NCBI GenBank assembly: GCA_024636955.1
Contig: JAGXGB010000065.1
Location: 1-37,992 of the forward strand
DNA from: Bacteroidales bacterium
GTDB lineage: Bacteria; Bacteroidota; Bacteroidia; Bacteroidales; Lentimicrobiaceae
Length of the DNA stretch: 37,992 bases
Direction: 5' to 3'
Both the position numbers and the translations under genes were made by a program. A model generated the notes under the pieces. It did not search any database. It saw only the letters and a program-made list of their open reading frames with translations, and had not been told where the DNA came from. Shown here one piece after another: positions 28,801 through 36,321 of the stretch. Position 1 is the first letter of the stretch. The number at the start of each line of letters is the position of its first letter.

Positions 28801-31800
28801 ATCAGCACCAGGAGGCTATCAGTTATATTTATGGTCAAGTGGAGAAACAACACAAACTATATCTGCATCGGTAAGTGGCAACTACTTTGTACAGGTGACC
28901 GATATTAATGGATGTACCAGCGATGCATCGAATATTATTAGCGTTAATGTCACTAATCCTCCGGCACCTAATGCTGGTGGAGATTCTCTTATATGTGCCG
29001 GATCATCCTTTTTTATCACTACTGCTACAGCAGCAAATTACACTTCACTTCAATGGTCAAGCAGCGGTACAGGCACCTGGTTGAACGGTAATACGGTCAA
29101 CGCTACTTATATTCCATCAAATGCTGATATAGCTATCGGATTAGTAAATCTTACATTGACTGCTTCGAACGCATATTGCCCTGATGAGCAGGATTTCATG
29201 GTGTTAACAATCCAATCGCAGGTAAATGTAAATGCAGGACCTGATGGTTCAACCTGCGAAGGAAACAATTTTATGGTAACCGGCGCATCAGCCAGTTTAT
29301 CAAGTAGTTTGTTATGGACCAGTTCAGGATCAGGAGTCTTTAATAATACTGCGATAATAAATCCAATATACACTCCAAGTCCTGCCGATGTTGCAGCTGG
29401 TAATGTGCAGTTAAGGATTACCGGAACATCAGCAGCATGTGGCAACACTGCATTTGATGATTTAATTCTTTACATAAGGCAGGAACCACAGGCTAATGCC
29501 GGTGCTGATGCAACAATTTGCCAGGGTGACCAGTACGTTATTACTGATGCACTATCTGCAAATTACTCCTCACTTGTATGGATTACATCGGGCTCGGGCA
29601 ATTTCCTTAACGGAAGTACGCTTACTCCAACTTATATACCAAGCCAGCTTGATGTATTAGCAGGTAGTGTAGTGCTTACCCTTATTGCATCAAATCCTCC
29701 GTGTGGTGATATTATTGATTCAAAAGTATTGACCATTACACCTGTTGCTTTTGTAGAAGCTGGTCCTGATGCAACAATTTGTCAGCTTTGCTCGCATACT
29801 GTATCAGGCGCTTTTGTAAATAATGCGGAAAGTTTCACATGGACATCAACAGGATCAGGCACTTTTGCTAATGCCAACACGCTTACTCCTACTTATCAGC
29901 CAAGTGCAGCCGATATTGGAATAGGTTCAGTGACACTGATACTTAGTGCCGATAGTTATTTGGGCTGCGGTACTTTCAGTGATCAAATGGTTATTTACAT
30001 CAATCAGAACACTTCGCTTGATTTTACCTGGGAAGGCACCTGTAATGGCCAACCAACTAATTTCATTGTTGATGAAAGTATTACACCTGTAGGCGAAATT
30101 GCTGTATGGAACTGGGATTTTGGTGATGGCTTCTTCTCTAATGTAATGAACCCTGTTCATACATTTGCTGCAACAGGTGCATATAATGTTACTCTTACAA
30201 CAACTGACACCTTAGGCAACCAGAGCATTGTTTCTCATGTAGTAGATATTCAAAGTACACCTGTTTCTTTCTTCAGCATTGAAACTCCTAATTGCTTAAA
30301 CAATGAAACACAGTTCATAAACCTTTCCTCTACAGGCAATGGTTATATCACACAATGGATATGGAATTTTGGTGATGGATCACCTACAGTTACTGTACTA
30401 TTCCCTGATGATCCTAACGTTACTCATACATATACAACTCAGGCAACTTTTGAAGTATCACTCACTGTTATAAATTCATTTGGATGCGAGAATACATATA
30501 CTGACAATGTTTCAATTACTCCGGCTCCAATTGCAAACTTCTATCATTCACCTTCTTGTGAAAACATGATTGTTGATTTTCAGGATGCATCTTCACCAAA
30601 TGGTGCAGGCAATATTGTTAGCTGGAACTGGAATTTCGGAGATCCTGCTTCAGGTGTTAATAATACTTCCAATTTAAATAATCCTCAGCATATTTATGCT
30701 TCACCGGGTATCTATACGGTTACACTTTATGTTGTTAACTTTAATAATTGTACTGATACCATAACAAAGGAAGTAAATGCTGGGGTAGCTCCTCCGGTAG
30801 CATTTAGCTGGGATGCCAGCTGTGCAAATACACTAACAAGTTTCTTTACTGATGCTTCAGTTGTTAACACAAATGCAATCTCCAACTACCTATGGGATTT
30901 TGGAGATGGCGGACAGGCTACTATTCAGGATCCTCAGCACATGTACCAGGTACCTGGATTGTATACTGTAACACTGACTGTTACTGATTCGGCAGGTTGT
31001 ACAAATTCAGTTTCTAATCTGATTAATATTAGTGAATCACCAGCTGCCTTCTTCAATTTCTCTTCTCCGGTATGTAGTGAGAGTTCGATGCAGTTTACTG
31101 ACCTTTCCGTTAGCGCTGCAGGATATATCACATCATGGGAATGGAATTTTGGTGATGGGAATTCAACTGCTGTATTCTTCCCAAATAGCCCGAATGTTTC
31201 ACATCAATATTCAGGCTTTGGATCATATAACGTTACATTAAAAATCACCTCATCATTAGGTTGCCAGGATTCTGTTACAAGAACAGTAACTGTTATTCCG
31301 GCTCCAACTGCAAACTTCTCATACATGAGTACTTGTTTGAACTTGCCTGTTTTCTTCAATGATCTATCGCAAGCAAATGGTGGCGGACAAATTATAGGCT
31401 GGGCATGGGATTTTGGTGATGTAAATTCGGGAACAGGCAACTTCTCTTCGCTATCTAATCCTACACATATTTATGCACAACCAGGAACTTATATTGTAGC
31501 CCTCACAGTAACAACTTCAAATGGTTGTACTGACACTTATACCAGTACCGTATCTATTCTGCCTGCACCTGTAGTTGATTTTGCATTCACCACAGGATGT
31601 AGCGGCAGCCCCGTAGCTTTCATCAGTTCTACATACGTCAATTTATCAACTACACAAAGTTGGTATTGGGACTTTGGTGATGGGACTACTTCAAGTGAAA
31701 TAGATCCTGAACACATTTATCCAACAGCCGGTAATTACACAGTAACTTTAGTTATTACAGATTTATCAGGATGTACTGGTACAGCCTCTCATCAAGTAAA

Positions 31801-34800
31801 TATTATTCCTGGTCCGGTTGCCATCTTCACGAGTAATGCCCCTGGATGTACAGGTAGTGAAGTGCAATTTGATGATATGTCGAATGCTATAGGCAGTGCT
31901 GTAATTCAATGGCACTGGAATTTTGGCGATGGGAATGATATAACTGTGGTGGCTCCCGGAAATCCCGATGTATCACACGCTTATTCTCAATCAGGACTCT
32001 ATAATGTAACCCTCACTGTTTCTAACCACTTAGGTTGTACTGCATCAGTTACAAATAGTGTAACTATAATTAATGGACCTCTTACTGATTTCACCTTTAC
32101 AACAGGTTGTGCCGGTTCACCGGTTCAGTTCACTGACCAGACCAGCGTAAATGGTGGTACTCCGGTAATACAATGGGCATGGAATTTTGGTGATCCTGCA
32201 TCAGGAACTTCAAATACATCAAGTATACAAAACCCTGTTCACACCTTCAGCACCTCAGGCACATTTAGTGTTAGCCTCACAACTACAAGCATGTCGGGAT
32301 GTCAGAGTGTTCATACTCAACAAGTAACAATTACTGCACCTCCTGCTATTGCATTCATATACTCATCTAACTGTGCTACTGAATCAATCTTATTTGAACC
32401 TGATCAGGCAATCATGAATCCTAACACTATCGACACATGGTTATGGGACTTTGGTGATGGAACTGCCACTTCAACTCAAATGTCACCATCACATGTTTAT
32501 GCACTTCATGGCATATATAATGTAACACTAACAGCAGTAAATGTTACTGGCTGCGTAAGTACAATTACCACTCCGGTAAGCATAGCTGCAATTCCTGTAA
32601 CTTCATTCTCATCAAGCAGTACTTGTTCAGGAAATGAAACTTCTTTTACTGATTACTCCTACTCTGTGACCGGTGAGCCAATAGTTGCATGGTCATGGTC
32701 ATTTGGTGATCCTACAGCTGTTGGTGGTGCTGACACTTCAAACATACAGCACCCAATTCACACGTACGATAATGCAGGCACCTATTTCGTTTCATTAATA
32801 GCAACAAGTTCGTCAGGTTGCTCATCAATGAGCCGTAAGTCAGTTGAGATAGTTTCTCCTCCAACTGCAAATTACACATTCAATACCAATTCATGCCAGA
32901 ACGGGAAAGTAGCCTTCACTGATGCATCAAGTGCATACATGGGCGCTGTTAATGCATGGGAATGGGAGTTCACACCTTACAATTATTCAAATCTACAGCA
33001 TCCGGTTCATACATTCTCAACTACTGATAGTTGCTATGATGTACGATTGGTTGTAACTGACATTCGGGGTTGTACTGATACTACGGTTAAACAAGTTTGT
33101 GTACCTGCCGGTCTGGAGGTTGATATTGAGAACACAGTAACATGTTTGGGTGAAAACACCTTCTTTACACCTGTGCTGGTTTCTCCTTCAACAGCTACAC
33201 TGGTTTCTTACCTCTGGAATTTTGATGATCTATCATCAGGGGTAAACAATACATCTACGCTTCAAAATCCTGAGCACTATTTTGCAAATACTGGCAATTA
33301 CCTGGTTTCACTGGTTGTTACAGACGAAAACAATTGTACTTCAGCACCGGTATACCGCAATGTGGAAATACAAGAGCTGCCAAATCCTAACTTTTCTTAT
33401 GTTGAAGGTAATTGTGACAGTACAATCTATTTTACTGATTTGTCGTCTTCAATAGGTGCTTCAATCAGTAAATGGATTTGGAACTATGGTGATGGCGTAA
33501 TTGACACACTATACTCATCTCCTGCAAATACTGCACATTATTACACAACAACGGGCACTTTTGAAGTTACGCTCACAACGGTCACATCTTCAGGATGCAG
33601 CAAATCATATAATACAACCTTTATCAAGGTGCCGTGTATAGTAGCAGGTTTTGACCAACTTGAACCATTGATTTGTGAAGGCAGCACTTACACTTTTATT
33701 GACAATTCACTTTGTGGAAACCCTATAAGTGATTGGATGTGGTATTTCGGAGATGGTAAAACACTCAACTACAATTCCTATCAACCAGAAGTGAAACATT
33801 CATACGAAGCATCGGGAGATTACGATGTATCACTTGTTGTTGCAACAAACCTTGCTGGTTCAATAGTATATGATACTATTACAAGGGTAGTTACAGTTTT
33901 AGCATCACCTGTTGCAAATTTCACTACATCAGATGTTTGTTTGAATGCAACAACAGGTTTTAGAGATGAGTCACAGGCAATACAGTCACAAATTAATTCA
34001 TGGAACTGGAATTTTGGTGATCCTGAGTCAGTAAGTGATTTCTCAAGTGACCGTAATCCTTCATACAAATATCCCCGCACAGGGCAGTTTACAACCTCTC
34101 TGATAGTGACAAACAAATATGGTTGTGCTGATACTGTAGCAAAGAACATTTATGTGCATAATTACCCAACTGCTGACTTTGATTTCAGTATATCATGTCA
34201 GGAGAAATACACTTACTTCACTGACATGAGTGATAGTGCAGATGGACCTATTAGTTACTGGTGGTGGAAATTCAAAGATGAAGAAACTACTATGGGTTTA
34301 GCAGGAGTACAAGATCCATACTTTGTTTTCCAGGAAACCGGTGACTACGAGGTTCAATTGATTGTGAAAACCAATATTGGCTGTGCTGATACTATCTCAA
34401 AAACAGTAACAGTTAATCCACGACCTACCAGTGCTTTCAGCATAACCGAAAATTATGAGAGCATACAGGGACAAGTATTATTTACCAATGGTTCAATAGG
34501 TGCTGAAGCATATGAATGGAATTTCGGTACAGGATTATCGTCTTTTGCTATCGATCCAGTGGTTACATTCCCATCTGATGGTGAATATGAAGTAATGCTT
34601 GTTACTTACAATGAGTATGAGTGCCCTGATACCCTAAAGATGAAATACACACTCCTATACAAGGGATTATGGGTACCTAATGCATTTTCACCCAATAATC
34701 CCAATGCTAAGGTACGTCAGCTTAAACCAATTGGGATTAACCTGCAGTCATACTTATTCGAAGTATATGACACATGGGGTAATATCCTTTGGTCAACCAA

Positions 34801-34993
34801 TAAACTCGACGAGAATGGTTCTCCTGCTGAAGGATGGACTGGTGTAGTCAACGGCAACCTCTTACCACAAGATACATATCTATGGAAAGCTTCGGCTGTA
34901 TTTAAAGATGGAACCATCTGGAATGGAAAGAATGTGGGTAGCCATGAGAAGATGCCTGAATATTCATACGGTTCAGTTCACCTTATCCGATAG
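22856..34993 (+). CDS. Giant T9SS-secreted modular surface protein (SprB-like adhesin)
   Basis: A 4045-residue protein of roughly 0.4 MDa. Domains in order: signal peptide ending LSAQ (about 1-31); one Ig-like domain to 128; 17 two-Cys repeats of about 89 residues (129-1638); two PKD-like domains (1639-1816); three 74-residue Ig-like domains (1817-2038); four more two-Cys repeats (2039-2387); 18 PKD domains with W-x-FGD motifs (2388-3937); and a T9SS type B gliding-motility-associated C-terminal domain (3938-4045, VPNAFSPNN ... VYDTWGNILW). It should cross the outer membrane by T9SS and stay on the surface as an adhesin. No enzymatic domain is visible. Composition is rich in Thr, Ser, Asn and Gly and poor in Lys. 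An alternative ATG at residue 13 gives a shorter signal peptide. PorP/SprF lies 24 bp downstream. The ligand is unknown. Confidence 0.95.
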   Translation: MKTFYTIFGGKLMRWLFLFAILSNFAQLSAQPCSNPPTVFLSTSNAVICEGSTTQVMFNINGGTSPWRITYALDGVPQPLIANILTSPYGLTTGTTGTYTVVNIYDALNCQGQVLGGSVTITAVPMPIVEAGPNIQTCAGFDPVQLNALVENYASVTWTSTGNGTFLNPNSPNTLYFPGNSNVSSGSAHLTITVIPLSPCTGQVQDDLYVTIDQGAVCNAGPDAASCGTNNFYVSGSSATDYSTIQWTSNGTGNILNPTAVRPTYIPSQADVNAGSVTLTMNAFGTGNCLNIPAVDQMVIYLTPEPTVNAGSDAMVCEGSSLLINDATASSFSSLNWTTSGTGVFTNNGTLTPTYIPSANDIISGLVTLTLTASPLSPCAVPETSSKNVTFSLNPIVNAGPDGRVCDNNPFTINDATAVNHFSVMWTTSGSGTFTNATSVNTSYIPSNNDVLSGSVILTLTAYGNPLCNLSDADDKILTIIKSPVINAGVNGTVCENSTFTVTTATAANYSGILWTSNGTGSLSNATTLTPSYTPSHNDGLIGSVTLTMSATGITPCNTNPTDAMQLTVVLTPVANAGNDLSTCSTTPVLVTGASAQNFSSIVWTTSGTGIFINANSLTPTYTPSNADVSNGSVSLRMTLTSLSPCTGSVYDELTLTIIPNPTANAGFDATSCDGTYLITGASATSYSSLSWTTSGTGMFTNASTLTPTYTASAQDILDGAVSLHLTVQGQSPCSQPVTDNMILTLQGPPVANAGVNSSVCEGSTFQVTTATASNYGSLNWTTSGSGTFSGQNTIFPVYSPSNADILNGSVVLRLTAGSIAPCNLSVYDEMTLTIVRSPRAYSGPNQSICEGNSATLNGTITGSTMFAWTTSGDGTFTSASTLTPTYFPGLGDIANGSAVITLTAYPSGVCYNVHSDNMIINIARDAQVYAGSDQNICSNTFTLSDATASYYSSLSWSTSGTGTFINGTLLNATYMASAADIAMGSVTLRLTATGIPPCAGLMMDEMVLTFTPQPTAFAGIDASTCGNSYYTLSDASAENYSSVTWSTSGSGTFSNTSEVNPTYFPSATDLSAGFVTLTISATGFNLCNLTASDEMVLSFNTQPVVDAGPDLTSCGTLPIQVTGATASTYSSIYWTTNGTGTLQNATGIYPVYTPSQADILAGQITLTLHAVASSPCTGEVTDDLIIYLHAGPQISAGADITICENQYLIITGATATGYASLLWNTSGSGTFSNSSALNPVYNPSQGDILAGTVTLTLTASGTSPCNIIASDPMILTINPLPVSDAGPDIVTCENSYQLVLANALNYSSLNWTTSGTGSFTNASVLNAVYTPSSADLSAGFVILTLSVNGQNPCNDQSVDNMTLTFGNTIMANAGSDEFTCESNPFTVTTSSASPNSSISWTTSGSGSFVNQNTLNPTYTPSTADILAGSVNLTMLAQGSAPCYATADDSMILNISSSPTVYAGTDGIICTGDTYSVTNATATNYAALSWSTSGSGTFTSGNTLNPTYNPSALDYQNGSVTLQLSALPLGTCSGSVFDEMLLTFDTGATVSAGQDEEICAGLNFTVSSASASGTVNISWSSTGNGTFINQNTISPTYIPSDDDRIAGSVILTITAVGNTPCANTATDNMTLTINAIPTGLVTIVGTPELCAGQTGVMYSIIPPVQFATSYEWVLLTGATIVAGNNTSNITVDFSLTSQSGTIYVTPSNDCGNGPTGSYDVIVNPAPANPGPISGPTEVCKDTEVLYSVEAVTGTTGYVWTVPTGATITSGDGTNSILVSFSNTAVSGNISVRISNSCGIGEPSVLAINVSPLPAPPVITANGPVSFCNGGSVVLTASAGYTSYLWSNGMVSSSITVTDAGTYSVVGINNIGCSSLPSNEITVIINYPATPVITASGPLTFCNGGGVTLSATPGFVSYLWSNGETTQSIVVTQAGTYTVTAIDAAGCTSLPSTPVYVTVNAPVAPIITANGPLDFCLGGVVVLSAPGGYQLYLWSSGETTQTISASVSGNYFVQVTDINGCTSDASNIISVNVTNPPAPNAGGDSLICAGSSFFITTATAANYTSLQWSSSGTGTWLNGNTVNATYIPSNADIAIGLVNLTLTASNAYCPDEQDFMVLTIQSQVNVNAGPDGSTCEGNNFMVTGASASLSSSLLWTSSGSGVFNNTAIINPIYTPSPADVAAGNVQLRITGTSAACGNTAFDDLILYIRQEPQANAGADATICQGDQYVITDALSANYSSLVWITSGSGNFLNGSTLTPTYIPSQLDVLAGSVVLTLIASNPPCGDIIDSKVLTITPVAFVEAGPDATICQLCSHTVSGAFVNNAESFTWTSTGSGTFANANTLTPTYQPSAADIGIGSVTLILSADSYLGCGTFSDQMVIYINQNTSLDFTWEGTCNGQPTNFIVDESITPVGEIAVWNWDFGDGFFSNVMNPVHTFAATGAYNVTLTTTDTLGNQSIVSHVVDIQSTPVSFFSIETPNCLNNETQFINLSSTGNGYITQWIWNFGDGSPTVTVLFPDDPNVTHTYTTQATFEVSLTVINSFGCENTYTDNVSITPAPIANFYHSPSCENMIVDFQDASSPNGAGNIVSWNWNFGDPASGVNNTSNLNNPQHIYASPGIYTVTLYVVNFNNCTDTITKEVNAGVAPPVAFSWDASCANTLTSFFTDASVVNTNAISNYLWDFGDGGQATIQDPQHMYQVPGLYTVTLTVTDSAGCTNSVSNLINISESPAAFFNFSSPVCSESSMQFTDLSVSAAGYITSWEWNFGDGNSTAVFFPNSPNVSHQYSGFGSYNVTLKITSSLGCQDSVTRTVTVIPAPTANFSYMSTCLNLPVFFNDLSQANGGGQIIGWAWDFGDVNSGTGNFSSLSNPTHIYAQPGTYIVALTVTTSNGCTDTYTSTVSILPAPVVDFAFTTGCSGSPVAFISSTYVNLSTTQSWYWDFGDGTTSSEIDPEHIYPTAGNYTVTLVITDLSGCTGTASHQVNIIPGPVAIFTSNAPGCTGSEVQFDDMSNAIGSAVIQWHWNFGDGNDITVVAPGNPDVSHAYSQSGLYNVTLTVSNHLGCTASVTNSVTIINGPLTDFTFTTGCAGSPVQFTDQTSVNGGTPVIQWAWNFGDPASGTSNTSSIQNPVHTFSTSGTFSVSLTTTSMSGCQSVHTQQVTITAPPAIAFIYSSNCATESILFEPDQAIMNPNTIDTWLWDFGDGTATSTQMSPSHVYALHGIYNVTLTAVNVTGCVSTITTPVSIAAIPVTSFSSSSTCSGNETSFTDYSYSVTGEPIVAWSWSFGDPTAVGGADTSNIQHPIHTYDNAGTYFVSLIATSSSGCSSMSRKSVEIVSPPTANYTFNTNSCQNGKVAFTDASSAYMGAVNAWEWEFTPYNYSNLQHPVHTFSTTDSCYDVRLVVTDIRGCTDTTVKQVCVPAGLEVDIENTVTCLGENTFFTPVLVSPSTATLVSYLWNFDDLSSGVNNTSTLQNPEHYFANTGNYLVSLVVTDENNCTSAPVYRNVEIQELPNPNFSYVEGNCDSTIYFTDLSSSIGASISKWIWNYGDGVIDTLYSSPANTAHYYTTTGTFEVTLTTVTSSGCSKSYNTTFIKVPCIVAGFDQLEPLICEGSTYTFIDNSLCGNPISDWMWYFGDGKTLNYNSYQPEVKHSYEASGDYDVSLVVATNLAGSIVYDTITRVVTVLASPVANFTTSDVCLNATTGFRDESQAIQSQINSWNWNFGDPESVSDFSSDRNPSYKYPRTGQFTTSLIVTNKYGCADTVAKNIYVHNYPTADFDFSISCQEKYTYFTDMSDSADGPISYWWWKFKDEETTMGLAGVQDPYFVFQETGDYEVQLIVKTNIGCADTISKTVTVNPRPTSAFSITENYESIQGQVLFTNGSIGAEAYEWNFGTGLSSFAIDPVVTFPSDGEYEVMLVTYNEYECPDTLKMKYTLLYKGLWVPNAFSPNNPNAKVRQLKPIGINLQSYLFEVYDTWGNILWSTNKLDENGSPAEGWTGVVNGNLLPQDTYLWKASAVFKDGTIWNGKNVGSHEKMPEYSYGSVHLIR
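23240..27769 (+). repeat. 17 tandem copies of an ~89-residue two-cysteine repeat
   Basis: Residues 129-1638 of the giant protein. Each unit follows the pattern [VA]-x-AG-x-D...C, then ATA-x-NYSSL-x-W-[TS]-TSG-[TS]-GTF, then L-x-PTY-x-PS-x-x-D-[IL]-x-x-G-x-V-x-LTL, x-PC, and a closing D-x-M-x-L-x-[IF] strand. Every copy keeps one Cys near the N-terminal end and one near the C-terminal end, consistent with a disulfide in each extracellular domain. The copies are clearly related but none looks identical, so the array is old or diversified. Confidence 0.9.
28304..28969 (+). repeat. Three tandem 222-bp Ig-like repeats
   Basis: Units at 28304-28525, 28526-28747 and 28748-28969 each encode exactly 74 residues. 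Each begins VITANGP, VITASGP or IITANGP, then F-C-x-GG, YLWS-x-G-x-T-x-x-I, a G-x-Y-x-V strand and GC-x-S. They sit inside the two-Cys repeat array, directly after two PKD-like domains. Confidence 0.9.
28970..30016 (+). repeat. Four further copies of the two-cysteine repeat
   Basis: Residues 2039-2387 resume the pattern of the first array (NAG-x-D...C, TSG-[TS]-G, L-x-PTY-x-PS) after an interruption of 400 residues. All four keep both cysteines; the last has an extra Cys (CQLCSH). Confidence 0.85.
30017..34666 (+). repeat. Eighteen tandem PKD domains
   Basis: Residues 2388-3937 consist of PKD units of about 78-92 residues, marked by W-x-W-[DN]-FGD, an H-x-Y or H-x-F turn, G-x-Y-x-V-[ST]-L and usually a GC before the last strand. 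PKD folds are rigid beta-sandwiches common in extracellular stalks. The twelfth copy has lost the FGD core (EWEFTPYNYS) and the seventeenth reads WKFKDEE, so the distal copies are more diverged. The first copy lacks the second Cys. Confidence 0.9.
30266..32599 (+). repeat. Three copies of a three-PKD-domain super-repeat
   Basis: Blocks 30266-31045 (780 bp), 31046-31819 (774 bp) and 31820-32599 (780 bp) each encode three PKD domains in the same order. Type A has a long insert ending P-[ND]-V-[ST]-H (DDPNVTHTY, NSPNVSHQY, GNPDVSHAY). Type B has FGD-x-x-SG-x-x-[NG] and NP-x-H (FGDPASGVNNTS, FGDVNSGTGNFS, FGDPASGTSNTS). Type C is short with WDFGDG (DPQHMY, DPEHIY, SPSHVY). The phase repeats exactly, so the block of three was duplicated as a unit. 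Confidence 0.8.
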
Positions 34994-35017
34994 GTAGTCA
35001 TAATTAAAAAGAAAACC

Positions 35018-36121
35018 ATGAAAACTTTAAAAATATACATTTTCTTCATTTGCGCCATATTCCTTGCTCATAATGCTCAGGCACAGGACCCGCTATTTTC
35101 ACAATTCTATAATGTTCCCGGGTATTATAACCCTGCAGTGGTTGGGCTTTCTCCAGGCCTGAGAGCAAGACTTGCTGTACGCGATCAGTGGTCAAAGCTA
35201 CCAGGTGAATTGCGCAATTACAATTTCAGCCTTGATTTCGCCGAAAGGAATATACCCGGATCAGGAGGTATAGGTTTGGTGGTTATGAATGATAATGCTG
35301 GTCTTGGTTATATGAAAACCTCAATGGTTGGTCTGTCGACGGCAGTACGAATCAACTTGCAGGAAAATATGGTTACTCAGGTTGGAATTACTACCTCATT
35401 CGTCCAAAAAAGCATAAATTGGGATAATTTGGTATTTTCTGATCAGCTCGACCCTATTTATGGAAATATCTATGAAACCAGCTTTTTAGCTCCTAATACA
35501 GGTAATATATTCTATCCTGACTTTACAGCCGGTGGCGTATTTAGATTTACTGAAACTACAAGTACCTTCAGTTCAATAATGGGAACCTTCGGTCTTGCAG
35601 TGCATCATTTATTCCGCCCCAATGAGTCGTTTCTTTCACTTACTTCACCCCTACCACGGAAACTTGTTATCACCGGTGATTTCATCTTTGAAATTGATGG
35701 TAATTCAGGGGGACCATACTTCAAGAGAAATCAAAACTCCAATAAGTTCAAGTTCAATCCAGGGTTTATATACGAATCACAAGCTGACTTCAGAACCTAT
35801 GCTTTGGGTGTTAATGTTCTTAAGTCCGCTATTTATACTGGCGTCTGGTTCCGTAACCGCACAACCGATTTGGTAAGGTCAAACGACCTTATACTGCTGC
35901 TTGGTATTAATGCGACAATTTCAGAAAACACAAGAATGAAGATTAACTATTCCTATGATTTTGTGCTCTCAGAAATAAGACCCGGTACCGGTGCATCACA
36001 TGAAGTTACCCTGACATTTGAACTGGACAGTTTTAAGATATTCGCAAATAAAGACTCGGGCTTTGGTTTCTCACCAAGAAACAGCAGATCAAAAGAAGAA
36101 CTTGAATGTACACCTTTCTAA
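35018..36121 (+). CDS. PorP/SprF-family T9SS outer-membrane protein
   Basis: A 367-residue outer-membrane beta-barrel-type protein. It has a clear signal peptide (MKTLKIYIFFICAIFLAHNAQ) and the family's N-terminal signature QDPLFSQFYNVPGYYNPA, then alternating amphipathic strands typical of a barrel. In Flavobacterium, SprF is needed to deliver the adhesin SprB to the surface, and PorP/SprF genes commonly lie directly after a gene for a type B-sorted giant protein. The gene follows the giant gene by 24 bp with no terminator between, so both are probably one transcript. Its last codons (EELECTPF-stop) are duplicated in decayed form just downstream. The end in CTPF is unusual for a barrel and may be a short extension. 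Confidence 0.93.
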   Translation: MKTLKIYIFFICAIFLAHNAQAQDPLFSQFYNVPGYYNPAVVGLSPGLRARLAVRDQWSKLPGELRNYNFSLDFAERNIPGSGGIGLVVMNDNAGLGYMKTSMVGLSTAVRINLQENMVTQVGITTSFVQKSINWDNLVFSDQLDPIYGNIYETSFLAPNTGNIFYPDFTAGGVFRFTETTSTFSSIMGTFGLAVHHLFRPNESFLSLTSPLPRKLVITGDFIFEIDGNSGGPYFKRNQNSNKFKFNPGFIYESQADFRTYALGVNVLKSAIYTGVWFRNRTTDLVRSNDLILLLGINATISENTRMKINYSYDFVLSEIRPGTGASHEVTLTFELDSFKIFANKDSGFGFSPRNSRSKEELECTPF

Positions 36122-36174
36122 ATGCAAGCCGGCTTTATTATAAGAAGAACTTGAATGACACCATTCTTAATGCA
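36093..36174 (+). repeat. Duplication of the porP/sprF gene end
   Basis: 36093-36126 starts AAGAAGAACTTGAATG, contains the stop codon and ends in AAATGCA. A near copy at 36142-36174 starts with the same 16 bases and ends in TAATGCA, with single-base indels between. The offset is 49 bp. The second copy is non-coding. Confidence 0.7.
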
Positions 36175-36226
36175 TAAAAATATGATGCGATCCCCCCGAC
36201 CATAATTGTTATTGTGGTTTTCGCTC

Positions 36227-36258
36227 GAAACTGTCCCGTGAGGGACAGTTTCATTTTT
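36227..36258 (+). terminator. Strong Rho-independent terminator of the adhesin-porP unit
   Basis: GAAACTGTCCC (36227-36237) and GGGACAGTTTC (36242-36252) form a perfect 11-bp stem with a GTGA loop, followed by A and five Ts. It lies about 105 bp after the porP/sprF stop and closes the two-gene unit. Confidence 0.9.
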
Positions 36259-36321
36259 AACCATTCCTTTACAAAGCCTCTTTCTTAATCTTCCAAAAAT
36301 CTTCCTCTGTAACCAGGTTTG

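Noticed and set aside
29107..29448. Antisense frames of 65-113 codons across the giant adhesin gene
   Set aside because: They recur because the repeat units have similar codon patterns; none has a promoter or ribosome-binding site, and all lie opposite clear domains.
22856..34993. The very long repeated gene as a possible assembly artefact
   Set aside because: The repeats are diverged from one another, the frame stays open for 4045 codons, and both ends have the expected signal peptide and sorting domain.
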